This document shows positions 1 through 7,984 of a stretch of DNA of 64,000 nt, one piece after another. Within the stretch, counting starts at the first letter, position 1. Every line of letters begins with the position of its first letter. Where the stretch lies: positions 153,382 through 217,381 of the forward strand of contig NZ_JRMX01000015.1 in assembly GCF_000758825.1 (NCBI RefSeq), read 5' to 3'. A model generated the notes under the pieces. It made no database searches, was not told the DNA's origin, and was given only the letters and a program-made list of their open reading frames with translations. A program made the translations under genes and the position numbers. This stretch comes from Arcanobacterium sp. S3PF19. GTDB taxonomy: Bacteria; Actinomycetota; Actinomycetes; Actinomycetales; Actinomycetaceae.

Positions 1-162
1 CGCTTCGCCGCCCAGCTCTTCCTCAATGATTTCATTGCACAGTTCAACGCATTCGTCGCAGATATACACCCCGGAGCCGGTAATCAGCTTCCGCACCTGA
101 CGCTGGCTCTTATTGCAGAAAGAACACTTCAGAATATCTGCGGCATCGGCAGTGGGAACCAT
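1..162 (-). CDS. clpX: ClpX N-terminal zinc-binding domain, partial
   Basis: This is the first 54 residues of the ATP-dependent unfoldase that feeds substrates to ClpP; the rest lies beyond the left edge of the window. The visible part is the ClpX zinc-binding domain, with the four cysteines C13-x2-C16 and C35-x2-C38 and the family sequence [17 protein letters not shown]. It begins at an ATG at 162 behind an AAAGGCGG ribosome site. It reads in the same direction as clpP1, clpP2 and tig, but 284 bases separate it from clpP2, so it may have its own promoter. I saw no further gene in that 284-base gap. The family call is secure; only completeness is unknown. Confidence 0.95.
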   Translation of the reverse strand, partial: MVPTADAADILKCSFCNKSQRQVRKLITGSGVYICDECVELCNEIIEEELGGEA

Positions 163-446
163 TTAGCAATCCGCCTTTCCGCAATATCCTGCCCGGATAA
201 TGCATCGTCCGTAAAAATCTATAAGATATGTTACCCCGAAGCGCGAGGCATGCGGGCATGAAACACCGCGATATCCCGCGCGTACAAACGCTGCCCACAG
301 TGCGCAGGCTCAGCCGTAAACACCGCCAAAGAGCAGACGGCCCGTAAACGGCAAACACAGCACCACACGCCAAAAAACGCCGGGCGAAGAAACGGAACGG
401 GAAGGAGAACGCACCCGGTGCCCCCTCCCGCACACAGACTCAGCGG

Positions 447-1121
447 TTATTTCTGTTCGGGCACGGATTTCCTGGAAACCAGCACCTGATCCACAAGCCC
501 GTATTCTTTTGCCTGCTGCGCAGTAAGAATTTTATCCCGGGAAATATCCTTTTCCACCTGCTGCGCACTCATCTTGGAATGCAGGGCGATCGTGTCGATA
601 AGCCACCGGTTCATCCGGTCGATCTCATCGGCCACAATCGCAATATCGGACGCCTGACCCTGCACGCCCTCCATGGCGGGCTGATGGATCAGCACCCGGG
701 CATTGGGCAGCGCAAGACGCCTGCCGGGGGCACCTGCGGCAAGCAGAACCGCTGCCGCCGACGCCGCCTGACCCAGACACACCGTCTGAATCTGCGGCTT
801 AATGTACTGCATGGTGTCGTAAATAGCCGTCAGCGCCGTAAACGAGCCTCCCGGAGAATTGATATACATCGTAATCGGAGATTCCGGATCTATGGATTCC
901 AACACCAACAGCTGCGCCATAATATCATCGGCAGACGCGTCGTCCACCTGCACACCCAGAAAAACGATCCGGTCTTCGAAGAGTTTTGCGTAAGGATCCT
1001 GACGCTTGTACCCGTAGGGCGTCCGCTCTTCGAAATTCGGAAGAATATAACGGCTTTCCGGGATTCGGGGAGCTGTTCCCCCGGGAAGTGAAAAACCGGA
1101 ATTATGCAGATTCAAATTCAT
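447..1121 (-). CDS. clpP2: ATP-dependent Clp protease proteolytic subunit ClpP2
   Basis: A 224-residue serine peptidase of the ClpP family, forming the barrel that degrades proteins delivered by ClpX or ClpC in the cytoplasm. The catalytic triad is visible as S121 (in GQAASAA), H146 (in VLIHQP) and D196 (in SRDKILT). The strand that lines the active site (YINSPGGS, about 87-93) is intact. It follows clpP1 by only 11 bases and has its own AGAGGG ribosome site, so the two form an operon. Two different ClpP subunits are normal in actinobacteria, where they assemble into a mixed complex. The symbol follows gene order; which subunit corresponds to which in other species is inferred. Confidence 0.95.
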   Translation of the reverse strand: MNLNLHNSGFSLPGGTAPRIPESRYILPNFEERTPYGYKRQDPYAKLFEDRIVFLGVQVDDASADDIMAQLLVLESIDPESPITMYINSPGGSFTALTAIYDTMQYIKPQIQTVCLGQAASAAAVLLAAGAPGRRLALPNARVLIHQPAMEGVQGQASDIAIVADEIDRMNRWLIDTIALHSKMSAQQVEKDISRDKILTAQQAKEYGLVDQVLVSRKSVPEQK

Positions 1122-1132
1122 TGTTTACCCTC

Positions 1133-1774
1133 TCAGTTCCGTTCTTCCGACGCGTCGGCAACTCCCATACCGCCGCCGCCGATCACCGAAGATGCGGTGG
1201 TGATAATATGATCGGCAAAACCGTACTCCACTGCCTCTTTCGCCGTAAACCAGTGGTCACGGTCGGAATCGGCAATAATCTGCTCCACCGTCTTTCCCGT
1301 GTGCAAAGCGTTCAATTCCGAAAGTTCCTGTTTCATCTGCAGAATCAAATCCGCGTTAATCCTAATTTCCGTTGCCGTACCGCCGGCACCCCCGAGAGGC
1401 TGATGCATAAGCACCCGTGTATGCGGAGTAATATAACGCTTCCCCTTCGCGCCTGCGGAGAGCAAAAACTGACCCATAGACGCGGCAAGGCCCATTCCCA
1501 CGGTAGCCACATCCGGCTTAATGTATTCCATGGTGTCAAAAATTGCCATGCCGGCCGTGACGGATCCGCCGGGAGAATTGATATACAGGTATATGTCTTT
1601 TTGCGGATCTTCTGCCGCAAGCAGCAGAAGCTGCGCACAGATCATATTTGCGTTTTCGTCTTTTACCTGATCTCCGAGCCAGATAATCCGTTCTTTAAGC
1701 AAACGGTTGTAGATAGAATCCCCCAAGCCCAAACCGCCTGCGGTTTCGGCTGCCAGCTGTGGCCGTGTCGTCAC
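1133..1774 (-). CDS. clpP1: ATP-dependent Clp protease proteolytic subunit ClpP1
   Basis: The first ClpP of the pair, 213 residues. The triad is S99 (in GLAASMG), H124 (in VLMHQPLGG) and D173 (in SDRDHWFT), and the YINSPGGS strand is present around 64-71. It has a short N-terminal extension of about 18 residues, which could be a propeptide removed on maturation as known for ClpP. The C-terminal tail is glycine-rich (GGGGMG) and differs from the ClpP2 tail, as expected for a two-subunit barrel. The gene lies downstream of tig but is separated from it by about 235 bases with a terminator-like hairpin, so it probably has its own promoter there. Confidence 0.95.
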   Translation of the reverse strand: MTTRPQLAAETAGGLGLGDSIYNRLLKERIIWLGDQVKDENANMICAQLLLLAAEDPQKDIYLYINSPGGSVTAGMAIFDTMEYIKPDVATVGMGLAASMGQFLLSAGAKGKRYITPHTRVLMHQPLGGAGGTATEIRINADLILQMKQELSELNALHTGKTVEQIIADSDRDHWFTAKEAVEYGFADHIITTASSVIGGGGMGVADASEERN

Positions 1775-1950
1775 AAGTGCTCCTTAATATCTCGGTTGTT
1801 TCCCGTAAATCCGTCTTTGGCGCAGTCTCGGTGCGTGGCCTGCGCCCACTTCTATCAGAATATCGCGAAGTTCCCCATTTTTCCGCTTCCGTCTTCGTCT
1901 TTCGCTCACGGCAGAGATCGGCGGAACCGGAAAAACAGGGAAAGAGAACG

Positions 1951-1993
1951 CAAAACGGGTGGGGCAGGCAAGAAAATACGCCCACCCCACCCG
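1951..1993 (-). terminator. Probable terminator of tig
   Basis: On the minus strand a 9-bp G/C-rich stem (bases 1985-1993 with 1956-1964) is followed directly by TTTTG. It begins 17 bases beyond the tig stop codon, so it fits as a rho-independent terminator separating tig from the clpP1-clpP2 operon. Read-through is possible because the T-run is short. The rest of the 1775-2009 gap shows no gene. Confidence 0.6.
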
Positions 1994-2009
1994 GGAAGAA
2001 GAATTTCGG

Positions 2010-3602
2010 TCAGCCCTGATAGTTAATCAAAGCATCCTTCGTCATTTTCTTTGCTTCTGCCTCCGTAAGCTCTCCGGTGGCAACACGGTACGCCACCCAT
2101 TCGCCCTTCAGGGCAGACTTGGCGGGCGCTGCCGGAGTGTCTGCGCTCTGCGCTGCGGCGGCCTTCTTGCCCTTTGCCGCTTTGACCGGTTTTTCCGCCT
2201 TTTGCGGCTCTCCGGCTCGGGCAGTCTTGCCCGCTTTGGCGGCCGGCTTGGCCTTCTTTGCCGCAGGATTGATCTTGCGCGTCTTCGGCAGATTAAACTC
2301 GGGCACTTTTTCGTTCTCGGGAGCTTCACCCAAAGCCGATACCACATCCACTTCATTGCCCTTGTCGTCCACTACCTTAGCCAGACGCATTGCGGCAATC
2401 ACGGCCTTGTTCCGCGCAAGCTCACCGGCGAATGCAGGCAGCTGGTTCGACTGTGCGGCAGCCTGAATGAACTGATTCGGGTCCATTCCGTACATCTTCG
2501 CCTGCTGCATCAAGAAGTTGAGCAGATCTTCCCGGCCCACTTCCACGCCGAAACCCTCGGCATAGGCGTCCAGAAGAAGCTGCAGTCTCAGCTGCTTTTC
2601 CACATCCTTACGGGCTTCTTCCGCGTGGTCTTTATCCTCGCTCTTGCCTTCCTGCTCCAGATGCGCGGCCACTTCTTCGTCGACGACGCTTTGCGGCAGC
2701 GGGAACTCCGCCAGTCCCAGCAGTTCTTCGATCAGTTTCTGCTCCGCTTCAAAAATCTGCCCGTCAACCTTGGATTTTGCGGCGTTTTTCCGCAAATCGT
2801 CACGCAGAAGATCAATCGTGTCAAATTCCGAAGCCAGCTGGGCAAATTCGTCATCCGCATCCGGAAGAACGGATTCTTTTACCGAGTGGACGGTAACGGT
2901 TACGGCCGCTTCCTCTCCCTTGTGCTCTCCGCCGGCAAGCTTGGAGGTAAATTCGACAACGTCGCCGCTCTTTGCCCCGGTAAGCGCGGCGTCCTGCCCT
3001 TCCAGCATATTTCCGTCGCCGATACGGTAAGACACGCCCGACATATCGTCAACCTGCTTGCCGTCGATCGTGGCCACAAGATCGATATTCACATAATCGC
3101 CCTTTTTCGCTTTCCTGTTTACGTCGGTCAGCGTGGCAAAACGCTCCCGCAAATCTGTCAGTGCCGTTTCAACTTCGTCATCGGTCACTTCGCCCGCAGG
3201 GACTTCAATTTTCACCGCACCCGGATCGGGAAGCGAAATCTCCGGACGGATATCCACCTCCACCGTGAACTTCAGAGCCGTGCTGTCTTCGGCGCCTTTC
3301 ATTTCCGGCACTTCGTCAATTGCCACTTCGGGACGGGACATCGGAGAAATCCCGAACTCCGCGGCAGCATCTCTGTAATAGGAATCGAGGCTGTCGTTAA
3401 TCGCCTGTTCGATAATGTAGCCCTTGCCGATACGCGATTCGAGCACGCGGCGCGGAGCCTTACCGGGGCGGAAACCCGGGATATTCACCTGTTTCGCAAC
3501 TTTTTTCGCGGCTTTCTCGTATGCCGGGCGGAAATCTGCCGCCGATACTGCCACTTCCAGCTTGGCACGGGTCTCACTTAAGTAGTCAACGGAATTCTTC
3601 AC
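2010..3602 (-). CDS. tig: Trigger factor with lysine/alanine-rich C-terminal tail
   Basis: Ribosome-associated chaperone and peptidyl-prolyl isomerase that meets nascent chains at the exit tunnel. I start it at a GTG at 3602 because a GGAG site lies 8 bases upstream and the protein then begins VKNSVDYLSETRAKL, the usual N-terminus. The ribosome-docking signature GFRPGK falls at residues 43-48, the family position. An FKBP-like domain (around 165-245) and the helical chaperone arms follow to about residue 420. The protein is 530 residues, roughly 80-100 longer than usual. The extra part is a Lys/Ala/Pro-rich linker (about 440-495) ending in a compact motif (KGEWVAYRV...TKDALI, about 499-528). 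Longer in-frame starts upstream lack a ribosome site. Confidence 0.95.
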   Translation of the reverse strand: MKNSVDYLSETRAKLEVAVSAADFRPAYEKAAKKVAKQVNIPGFRPGKAPRRVLESRIGKGYIIEQAINDSLDSYYRDAAAEFGISPMSRPEVAIDEVPEMKGAEDSTALKFTVEVDIRPEISLPDPGAVKIEVPAGEVTDDEVETALTDLRERFATLTDVNRKAKKGDYVNIDLVATIDGKQVDDMSGVSYRIGDGNMLEGQDAALTGAKSGDVVEFTSKLAGGEHKGEEAAVTVTVHSVKESVLPDADDEFAQLASEFDTIDLLRDDLRKNAAKSKVDGQIFEAEQKLIEELLGLAEFPLPQSVVDEEVAAHLEQEGKSEDKDHAEEARKDVEKQLRLQLLLDAYAEGFGVEVGREDLLNFLMQQAKMYGMDPNQFIQAAAQSNQLPAFAGELARNKAVIAAMRLAKVVDDKGNEVDVVSALGEAPENEKVPEFNLPKTRKINPAAKKAKPAAKAGKTARAGEPQKAEKPVKAAKGKKAAAAQSADTPAAPAKSALKGEWVAYRVATGELTEAEAKKMTKDALINYQG

Positions 3603-4104
3603 TGAGATTTCTCCACTCATGAGGTCTGAAAGGCGGTCGCCCGCCGTTGTTGTCTTCTGAACGTCGATGACGCACGCATATGTGCGCATTCGTTATGCCC
3701 AGAACTGGTCTATGCACTCATAGGTACACATATACTGTTTAATCGTAGAACAAAAACACACATTTTTATGCATTATTCAAAATGAAAGTGGACACAGTCG
3801 GGATCTATGCCCGCTTCGCCCCGCCGGGCAGGGGTTTCCGCCCATCTTCCGGGCCCGCGCCCCGCCGGGCGCCCGCGGGCGGGCAGCTGTGCCCGCCCTG
3901 CCGGCGGCGGCACAGATTACACCGGACGGGCAATACAGATTACGCCGGCTGTTTCGCGCAAATGTGCGAAACGGAAAACAAAACACTGCGGAAGTACCCG
4001 CCATGCACTACCATAAATAATTGTTCCGGCCGGAGCGGCGGGCACCGAATACGGCGAAATGCGAAGACGTATCGGGCCGCACCGGACACAGAGAGGAAAG
4101 AACA
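3603..4104. other. Intergenic region between tig and the phosphodiesterase gene
   Basis: About 500 bases between two divergently transcribed genes, with no convincing gene. The part next to tig (about 3720-3785) is AT-rich and probably holds the tig promoter. The middle (about 3800-3930) is extremely GC-rich and contains a hairpin at 3877-3898 (9-bp stem, GCTG loop). A second hairpin lies at 3951-3972 (GTTTCGC pairing with GCGAAAC). Neither hairpin has a T-run, so they are not obvious terminators. Confidence 0.5.
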
Positions 4105-4860
4105 ATGGCGGACTGCACTTTAATGGCTCACCGCGGACTGAACACGCTTGCGCCGGAAAATACTTTCAGCGCTTTTCGAGCTGCTTTGGACAACGGAATC
4201 AACTGGATTGAAACCGATGTGGACGCATTGGGAGACGGCACTCCCATCATTATCCACGACACCGCACTGGACCGCACAACAAACCGTTTTGGAAGTTATT
4301 ACGATTTGAATGCCTCGGATTTACCGCAGCTGGACGCCGGGTCCTGGTTCAGTCCGAAATTTGCCGGCGAGCCCGTGCCGACACTGCGCGGACTTATCCG
4401 ATTCATGAACGAAAAAGAGCTGAATGCCAATATCGAGATTAAATCGAACGAACAGGGCAAAAAAGAAACGCTGCGTTTGATCGACAACATCATTTCGGAA
4501 CTGGAAGAGCTCAGCCCGTCCCGAAAAGTTATTGTTTCTTCTTTCAACCATGTGCTGCTGCATATTTTTAAACAGCGGGCCCCGAAGCTTCCCGTCGGCT
4601 GCCTCTACGAAACGGCGGCTCTTTACGACGACTGGAAATCCGTTCTGGAACTGGTGGGCGCCGACTATATTCACCCGGAAGACGATTTTCTGACGGCGTG
4701 GCGTGTGGAAAAAATCCATCGGGCGGGATTCGGAATCAACGCCTGGACAGTCGACAGCCCGGGGCGCGCGAATCAGCTTGCCAATTGGGGCGTAGACGGG
4801 ATTATTTCCAACGTACCGCATATTATGAAGGGTATTTCCGGGGCAAAAAGCGCGAAATAG
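4105..4860 (+). CDS. Glycerophosphodiester phosphodiesterase
   Basis: A 251-residue GDPD-family enzyme that hydrolyses glycerophosphodiesters, released from phospholipids, to glycerol-3-phosphate and an alcohol. The family hallmarks are all visible: AHRGLNTLAPENT near the N-terminus (catalytic His-Arg), ETDVDALGDGTPIIIHD (metal-binding Glu/Asp and second catalytic His), the NIEIKSN strand, and AWTVDSPG near the C-terminus. There is no signal peptide, so it is cytosolic. I start at ATG 4105, which follows a GAGGAAAG ribosome site; an upstream in-frame start would add 28 non-conserved residues. Its product could feed glpD at 15.8 kb, but the genes are not linked in one operon. Confidence 0.92.
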   Translation: MADCTLMAHRGLNTLAPENTFSAFRAALDNGINWIETDVDALGDGTPIIIHDTALDRTTNRFGSYYDLNASDLPQLDAGSWFSPKFAGEPVPTLRGLIRFMNEKELNANIEIKSNEQGKKETLRLIDNIISELEELSPSRKVIVSSFNHVLLHIFKQRAPKLPVGCLYETAALYDDWKSVLELVGADYIHPEDDFLTAWRVEKIHRAGFGINAWTVDSPGRANQLANWGVDGIISNVPHIMKGISGAKSAK

Positions 4861-4905
4861 CCGGCAGGCGGAGTACAAGGGACTGTCCGCCCAAAAACGG
4901 TCCGG

Positions 4906-4979
4906 TCGGGGTAGCGGGATTTGAACCCACGGCCTTCCGCTCCCAAAGCGGACGCGCTACCAAGCTGCGCCATACCCCG
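4906..4979 (-). tRNA. tRNA-Pro (TGG)
   Basis: A 74-base cloverleaf on the minus strand. The 7-bp acceptor stem CGGGGTA/TACCCCG is perfect, the D-arm is GCGCAGCTTGGTAGCGC, the anticodon loop carries TGG, and the T-loop is GTTCAAATC. The discriminator base is A and CCA is not encoded. Confidence 0.95.
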
Positions 4980-5119
4980 TGCTCAATAAATAGTAAACTA
5001 AGCCATTATGCTTTCCAAACCGATTTTTTCCGATGAGTGCCAAATCACGCCTGTTTGCACTCAAACACATTTTATTTTGAAGCCGATTCCTGCTAAACTC
5101 GTTTAGCGGTGAAAGCACT

Positions 5120-5193
5120 GCGAGTGTAGCTTAATGGTAAAGCCTCTGCCTTCCAAGCAGATGACGCGGGTTCGATTCCCGTCACTCGCTCCA
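5120..5193 (+). tRNA. tRNA-Gly (TCC), CCA encoded
   Basis: A 71-base tRNA (5120-5190) followed by an encoded CCA (5191-5193). The acceptor stem is GCGAGTG/CACTCGC and the anticodon loop contains TCC, giving glycine. The left copy of a 22-bp inverted repeat starts on the base right after the CCA (5194) and an accessory islet follows, so this tRNA end may have been an insertion target. Confidence 0.95.
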
Positions 5194-5215
5194 CTTAGAC
5201 GTCGGATTTGATAAG
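5194..5215 (+). repeat. Left copy of a 22-bp inverted repeat bounding the islet
   Basis: The 22 bases immediately after the tRNA-Gly CCA match the reverse complement of 7985-8006 at 20 of 22 positions; the shared core is GGATTTGATAAG. Weaker similarity continues for a few bases inward. Between the copies lie a toxin-like cassette and broken genes, so they may be ends of an old mobile element. No transposase or integrase gene remains. Confidence 0.55.
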
Positions 5216-5414
5216 TACCCATTTGCGTTCGCGATTTTGCGTTGCGGCTGTGCCGGCTTAGCGAATGTGGATATTCACTGCGGGCGGAAAATCTAGTCGC
5301 TATTAAATTTTGAAGCGCACCGGGTTTCCCATTCCCCGATTTTTGGAGGAGTGACGTTACATACATAATCGGAATAAAAGAGAGGAAGCTCGTCACTTCA
5401 GGGTTCGGTTCATC

Positions 5415-5543
5415 ATGAAGAAGCCTGTGCAAACCATGATCGGTGGCCTTCTTTCAATAACAGCTATGGGTGCCTCCACAGTGGAAACACCCATAGCTTT
5501 AGCACGAACAACAGACTCTCACCTTGATATACTGGTGGTGTAG
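5415..5543 (+). CDS. Possible small exported peptide (42 residues) or gene remnant
   Basis: An open frame of 42 residues begins MKKPVQTMIGGLLSITAMGA, which has the charged start and hydrophobic core of a signal peptide, and then ends after a short polar stretch. No good ribosome site precedes the ATG, and a strong hairpin (5462-5498) lies inside the frame. It could be a tiny secreted peptide, or more likely the 5' end of a surface-protein gene cut off by decay in this islet. I do not recognise a family. The rest of 5216-5414 shows nothing I can support. Confidence 0.25.
   Translation: MKKPVQTMIGGLLSITAMGASTVETPIALARTTDSHLDILVV
5462..5498. terminator. Strong hairpin, likely terminator of the secreted-protein cassette
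   Basis: A perfect 11-bp stem (AGCTATGGGTG with CACCCATAGCT) encloses a smaller TCCA/TGGA stem. It lies about 80 bases beyond the stop codon of the small membrane protein gene on the minus strand and could end that transcript, although the T-content after it is modest in both directions. Confidence 0.5.
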
Positions 5544-5579
5544 CCTGTATCGTATTTCATCGCGAAAACAACGATCTGA

Positions 5580-5768
5580 TCATGATTTCCTGTTTTGATC
5601 AGGTGGTTGAATATCGGTTTCACTTTCCTGGGTTACCAGATGTCCAATCAGAGCCACCGCACACAAAACGCCTCCGATCTTTCTGGTATCAACCCAAAAA
5701 TTAAGAATTATCAATGCTAATCCGAGGATTCCTATTACGAAACTAATTTTTCGTACCTTTTTTTTCAT
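5580..5768 (-). CDS. Small two-span membrane protein, possible immunity partner
   Basis: A 62-residue protein beginning MKKKVRKISFVIGILGLALI. A basic N-terminus is followed by two hydrophobic segments (about residues 7-23 and 31-44) joined by a short polar turn, then a polar tail rich in Glu, Asp and Gln. I choose ATG 5768, 13 bases after the end of the upstream secreted-protein gene; a longer frame would overlap that gene by 26 bases. Tight coupling of a secreted cationic protein to a small membrane protein is typical of bacteriocin or toxin cassettes with immunity proteins, but I recognise no family, so this role is inference. The local sequence is more AT-rich than the core genes. Confidence 0.6.
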   Translation of the reverse strand: MKKKVRKISFVIGILGLALIILNFWVDTRKIGGVLCAVALIGHLVTQESETDIQPPDQNRKS

Positions 5769-5781
5769 TCGCACTCTATTC

Positions 5782-6378
5782 TTACTCGAAGCAAGCATCA
5801 TAAACAATCCCTAGGTTAAAGAGTTCGATCAAAGTACGTTGAGCTTTTGGTCCAGCCTTTTTTGCAGCCCGCCTAACGGCCCGCGAAACTGCAGTCTTAA
5901 ATGGTACTTTTGCTCTCCGCTGTGCATCGTAAACACGCTTGAAGGTCTTTACAAACTTAGTTACACCACCGGCAGCTTTCAGAGCCGTACGGATTTTCGT
6001 AATCTTAAAGATTGGAAGGTTTGTCACGATAGCAAGACCGATAGCACTAACACAACCGACTACTCCAAAAGTGGAAATGCCACCTGACTCTGAGTGAAAT
6101 CCATCTCCCAGTCGCGTTTTGAGCCAAGATTGTGCTGCAGCATCTCCGGCTTGAAGGACACTATCAGGAATCTCTTCAATTGCTTTAAAAACAGCTAATA
6201 GCTGATCCTCCGATATTACAGGGGCCGGTGTGGTGTGTTGTGTGCCGTGAGAAATTTGCTGAGACAATGGCGTGGACTCGCTAAGCGGCGTGGCATTAGC
6301 TACTCCGCCAAACACTAATGACAACGCAATTGCGCAGACACTTGCAGTTGTCAGTTTCGCAAATTTTCGAAGATTCAC
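5782..6378 (-). CDS. Secreted cationic protein, possibly bacteriocin-like
   Basis: A secreted protein of about 198 residues. I prefer the GTG at 6378, which has an AAAGGA site 9 bases upstream and gives a clear signal peptide (NLRKFAKLTTASVCAIALSL to the ANA-TPLSES cleavage region). The alternative ATG 6396 lacks a ribosome site. After a polar Ser/Thr/Pro segment comes a short acidic helix region (IEEIPDSVLQAGDAAAQSWL). Then follow a hydrophobic stretch (VVGCVSAIGLAIVTNLPI) and a strongly basic helical C-terminus (many Lys/Arg), ending in DACFE. Two cysteines could form one disulfide. Similar small exported proteins of unknown function occur in actinobacteria. The layout fits a pore-forming or bacteriocin-like molecule, but that is inferred. 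Confidence 0.6.
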   Translation of the reverse strand: MNLRKFAKLTTASVCAIALSLVFGGVANATPLSESTPLSQQISHGTQHTTPAPVISEDQLLAVFKAIEEIPDSVLQAGDAAAQSWLKTRLGDGFHSESGGISTFGVVGCVSAIGLAIVTNLPIFKITKIRTALKAAGGVTKFVKTFKRVYDAQRRAKVPFKTAVSRAVRRAAKKAGPKAQRTLIELFNLGIVYDACFE

Positions 6379-6478
6379 GGACTTCGTTCCTTTCATCGTG
6401 CCGTGTTGCCTGACGGCGGGTAGTGCAGCCGGGGAATCTGGGCTGCAGCCCCCTCTTAGAGATAAGAAAAATGTTAAG

Positions 6479-6512
6479 TTATGAAAACTCTTGCCGTCAA
6501 TAGTTTTCATAA
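6479..6512 (-). promoter_or_regulatory. Palindromic operator over the promoter of the secreted-protein cassette
   Basis: An 11-bp perfect inverted repeat (TTATGAAAACT at 6479-6489 and AGTTTTCATAA at 6502-6512) is separated by 12 bases. On the minus strand the spacer contains TTGACG (6495-6500), a good -35 hexamer for the gene starting at 6378. A TAACAT-like -10 follows at slightly long spacing. A repressor bound to the repeat would block the promoter. The neighbouring broken XRE regulator gene may once have supplied that repressor. Confidence 0.5.
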
Positions 6513-6754
6513 AAATTTCACAACACCAATAGGCCGCGTGACTCGTACACCGACCGGCCCGTATCCGCGCCGCCGCCTCGGCGTGTTCTGTCTTTAGCCA
6601 TCAAGTCCTCACAATGTTGCAGCATTTGCGCCGGTCAAGCAGGTGGCAACCGTCGGTAGCCGGTAGGAAATCTCGCGTAGCCATGTGATCGCCTGCGTCT
6701 GCCTCCGACGCGGTAGACGCTTATAGTAAAACCGATTGAAGAGAAAGTATGATC

Positions 6755-7537
6755 ATGGCACTTGCAGAACGAATTAAAGAATGCCGCACTAACCTCGGCT
6801 TCTCGCAGGCAGAACTCGCTGAGAGAATTCATGTCTCAAGGCAAGCAGTCACGAAATGGGAATCCGGCAAAGGCTATCCAGATATCGATAACCTCAAAGC
6901 CATGTCGTGTTGTTCGATGTTAGCGTTGACTACCTACTTGACGAAAAGCCTGGCCCTACTACAGACGCGAAGATGCGTGTACCGATTGATCCGGAAAATG
7001 TGACTGCCGGACATGCATCTACCCGGAGCCAAACAGGCTAAGTACGACGCAGCAGTTCGTCATGTATTTCCGAATGCGACCATCCGGCCACTACGGCACA
7101 GGCACAAGCACACAAAAACTGAGTCAGTGATTGAATGGATCATTTCTATATTGAACTATTTCATCATCGATATTTTGGGCATTTTCAATCTTAAGGATGG
7201 TCTTGAGAAGCTCAATGAGCGCTATTACCTAGTTGAGGATAAGAACCGCCAACTCCTTGCAACCGTTACCCCAGTGGCCGTCATTGCTGAAGAACTTAGT
7301 CACTGTGTGGACAAGAAGTTCCGGATTGGCCAAGACACATACCGCGTCATTAAACCGCACAATTTGACCATGATGACCGGCGACAAGCCCCTCCTCGCAC
7401 AGCGTTCAGCGATAAATCGAGTTAATGCCCTGTTTGATTCGGTGATTTTGCGTGCGGTTGACCGAGCCTGCTGTCCCGGCATCCACCTTGTAAAGATTTC
7501 ACTGCCCCTACCCTCATTTGAAAATCCGTGTTCCTAG
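6755..7537 (+). pseudogene. Frameshifted XRE-family transcriptional regulator
   Basis: The start encodes a complete XRE-type helix-turn-helix (MALAERIKECRTNLGFSQAE, then VSRQAVTKWESGKGYPDIDN). The frame breaks after codon TCG at 6905. Restoring a single G there joins it to a second frame reading LFDVSVDYLLDEKPGPTTDA, the expected continuation of this family. A second shift at about 6990-7040 returns to the first frame, which reads AKYDAAVRHVFPNATI and then LKDGLEKLNERYYLVEDKNR, the C-terminal domain that often follows this helix-turn-helix. The last 50 residues look degenerate. It lies divergent from the secreted-protein cassette and was probably its regulator. Two independent shifts make a sequencing error less likely. 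Confidence 0.7.
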
Positions 7538-7650
7538 TCGGTTCGGATTAGGCACCATACATGGGAGAAATCAAGTTTTTTCAAGTCGCTTTGTCTGATC
7601 CATACTTCTAGATTTCCTGCGTCTGAAAAACAGCTGTTAAGCGTAGTCCA
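7538..7650. other. Islet sequence without a recognisable gene
   Basis: Short AT-richer stretch between two broken genes. I see no frame, RNA or repeat that I can support. Confidence 0.4.
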
Positions 7651-7913
7651 TTATTCTACTGTTACCGGTAAAACGTGGGTGTCATAATCAGAGATAGGAA
7701 GAACGGCATTTAGCAGTTCTTCAAATCCTGTTTTTCCGTTCCATGAGTGTCCGCCTAGATGGGTAAACGAAACAACATAGTCAGTTTTTCGCTGAAGCGT
7801 TGCTCGTGCCAGGTAGCTTTAAGGTCTTCAATGCAGCGTTCCCACACCTCAAATACAACTCCACTGGCAGACGTCCAATCCCAACCATTATCATAACCAA
7901 GTAGCCGCCCCAC
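7651..7913 (-). pseudogene. Frameshifted remnant of an unrecognised gene
   Basis: On the minus strand a frame from about 7913 (GTG, with GAGG about nine bases upstream) reads LLGYDNGWDWTSASGVVFEV and EVWERCIEDLKATWHEQRF. At the run of five A bases (7785-7789 on the plus strand as T) it stops making sense. Adding one A joins it to a frame reading KTDYVVSFTHLGGHSWNGK and ending ...DYDTHVLPVTVE before a stop at 7651. Both halves have a protein-like composition, so this was one protein of at least 88 residues, now shifted or mis-sequenced at the homopolymer. I do not recognise the family; a small immunity-type protein would fit the islet but is only a guess. Confidence 0.45.
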
Positions 7914-7984
7914 TGATGTGCCTCAAACAGAGGCCGAACACAAGAACTCTCCTGGTAAACAGGGGTTAGGTGATGGTCTGGGCT

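Noticed and set aside
1959..3581. Long open frame on the plus strand opposite tig
   Set aside because: Shadow of tig in another frame; no ribosome site, no family resemblance, and tig is unmistakable.
5103..5432. Minus-strand frame running through tRNA-Gly
   Set aside because: Includes tRNA sequence read backwards; no protein-like features.
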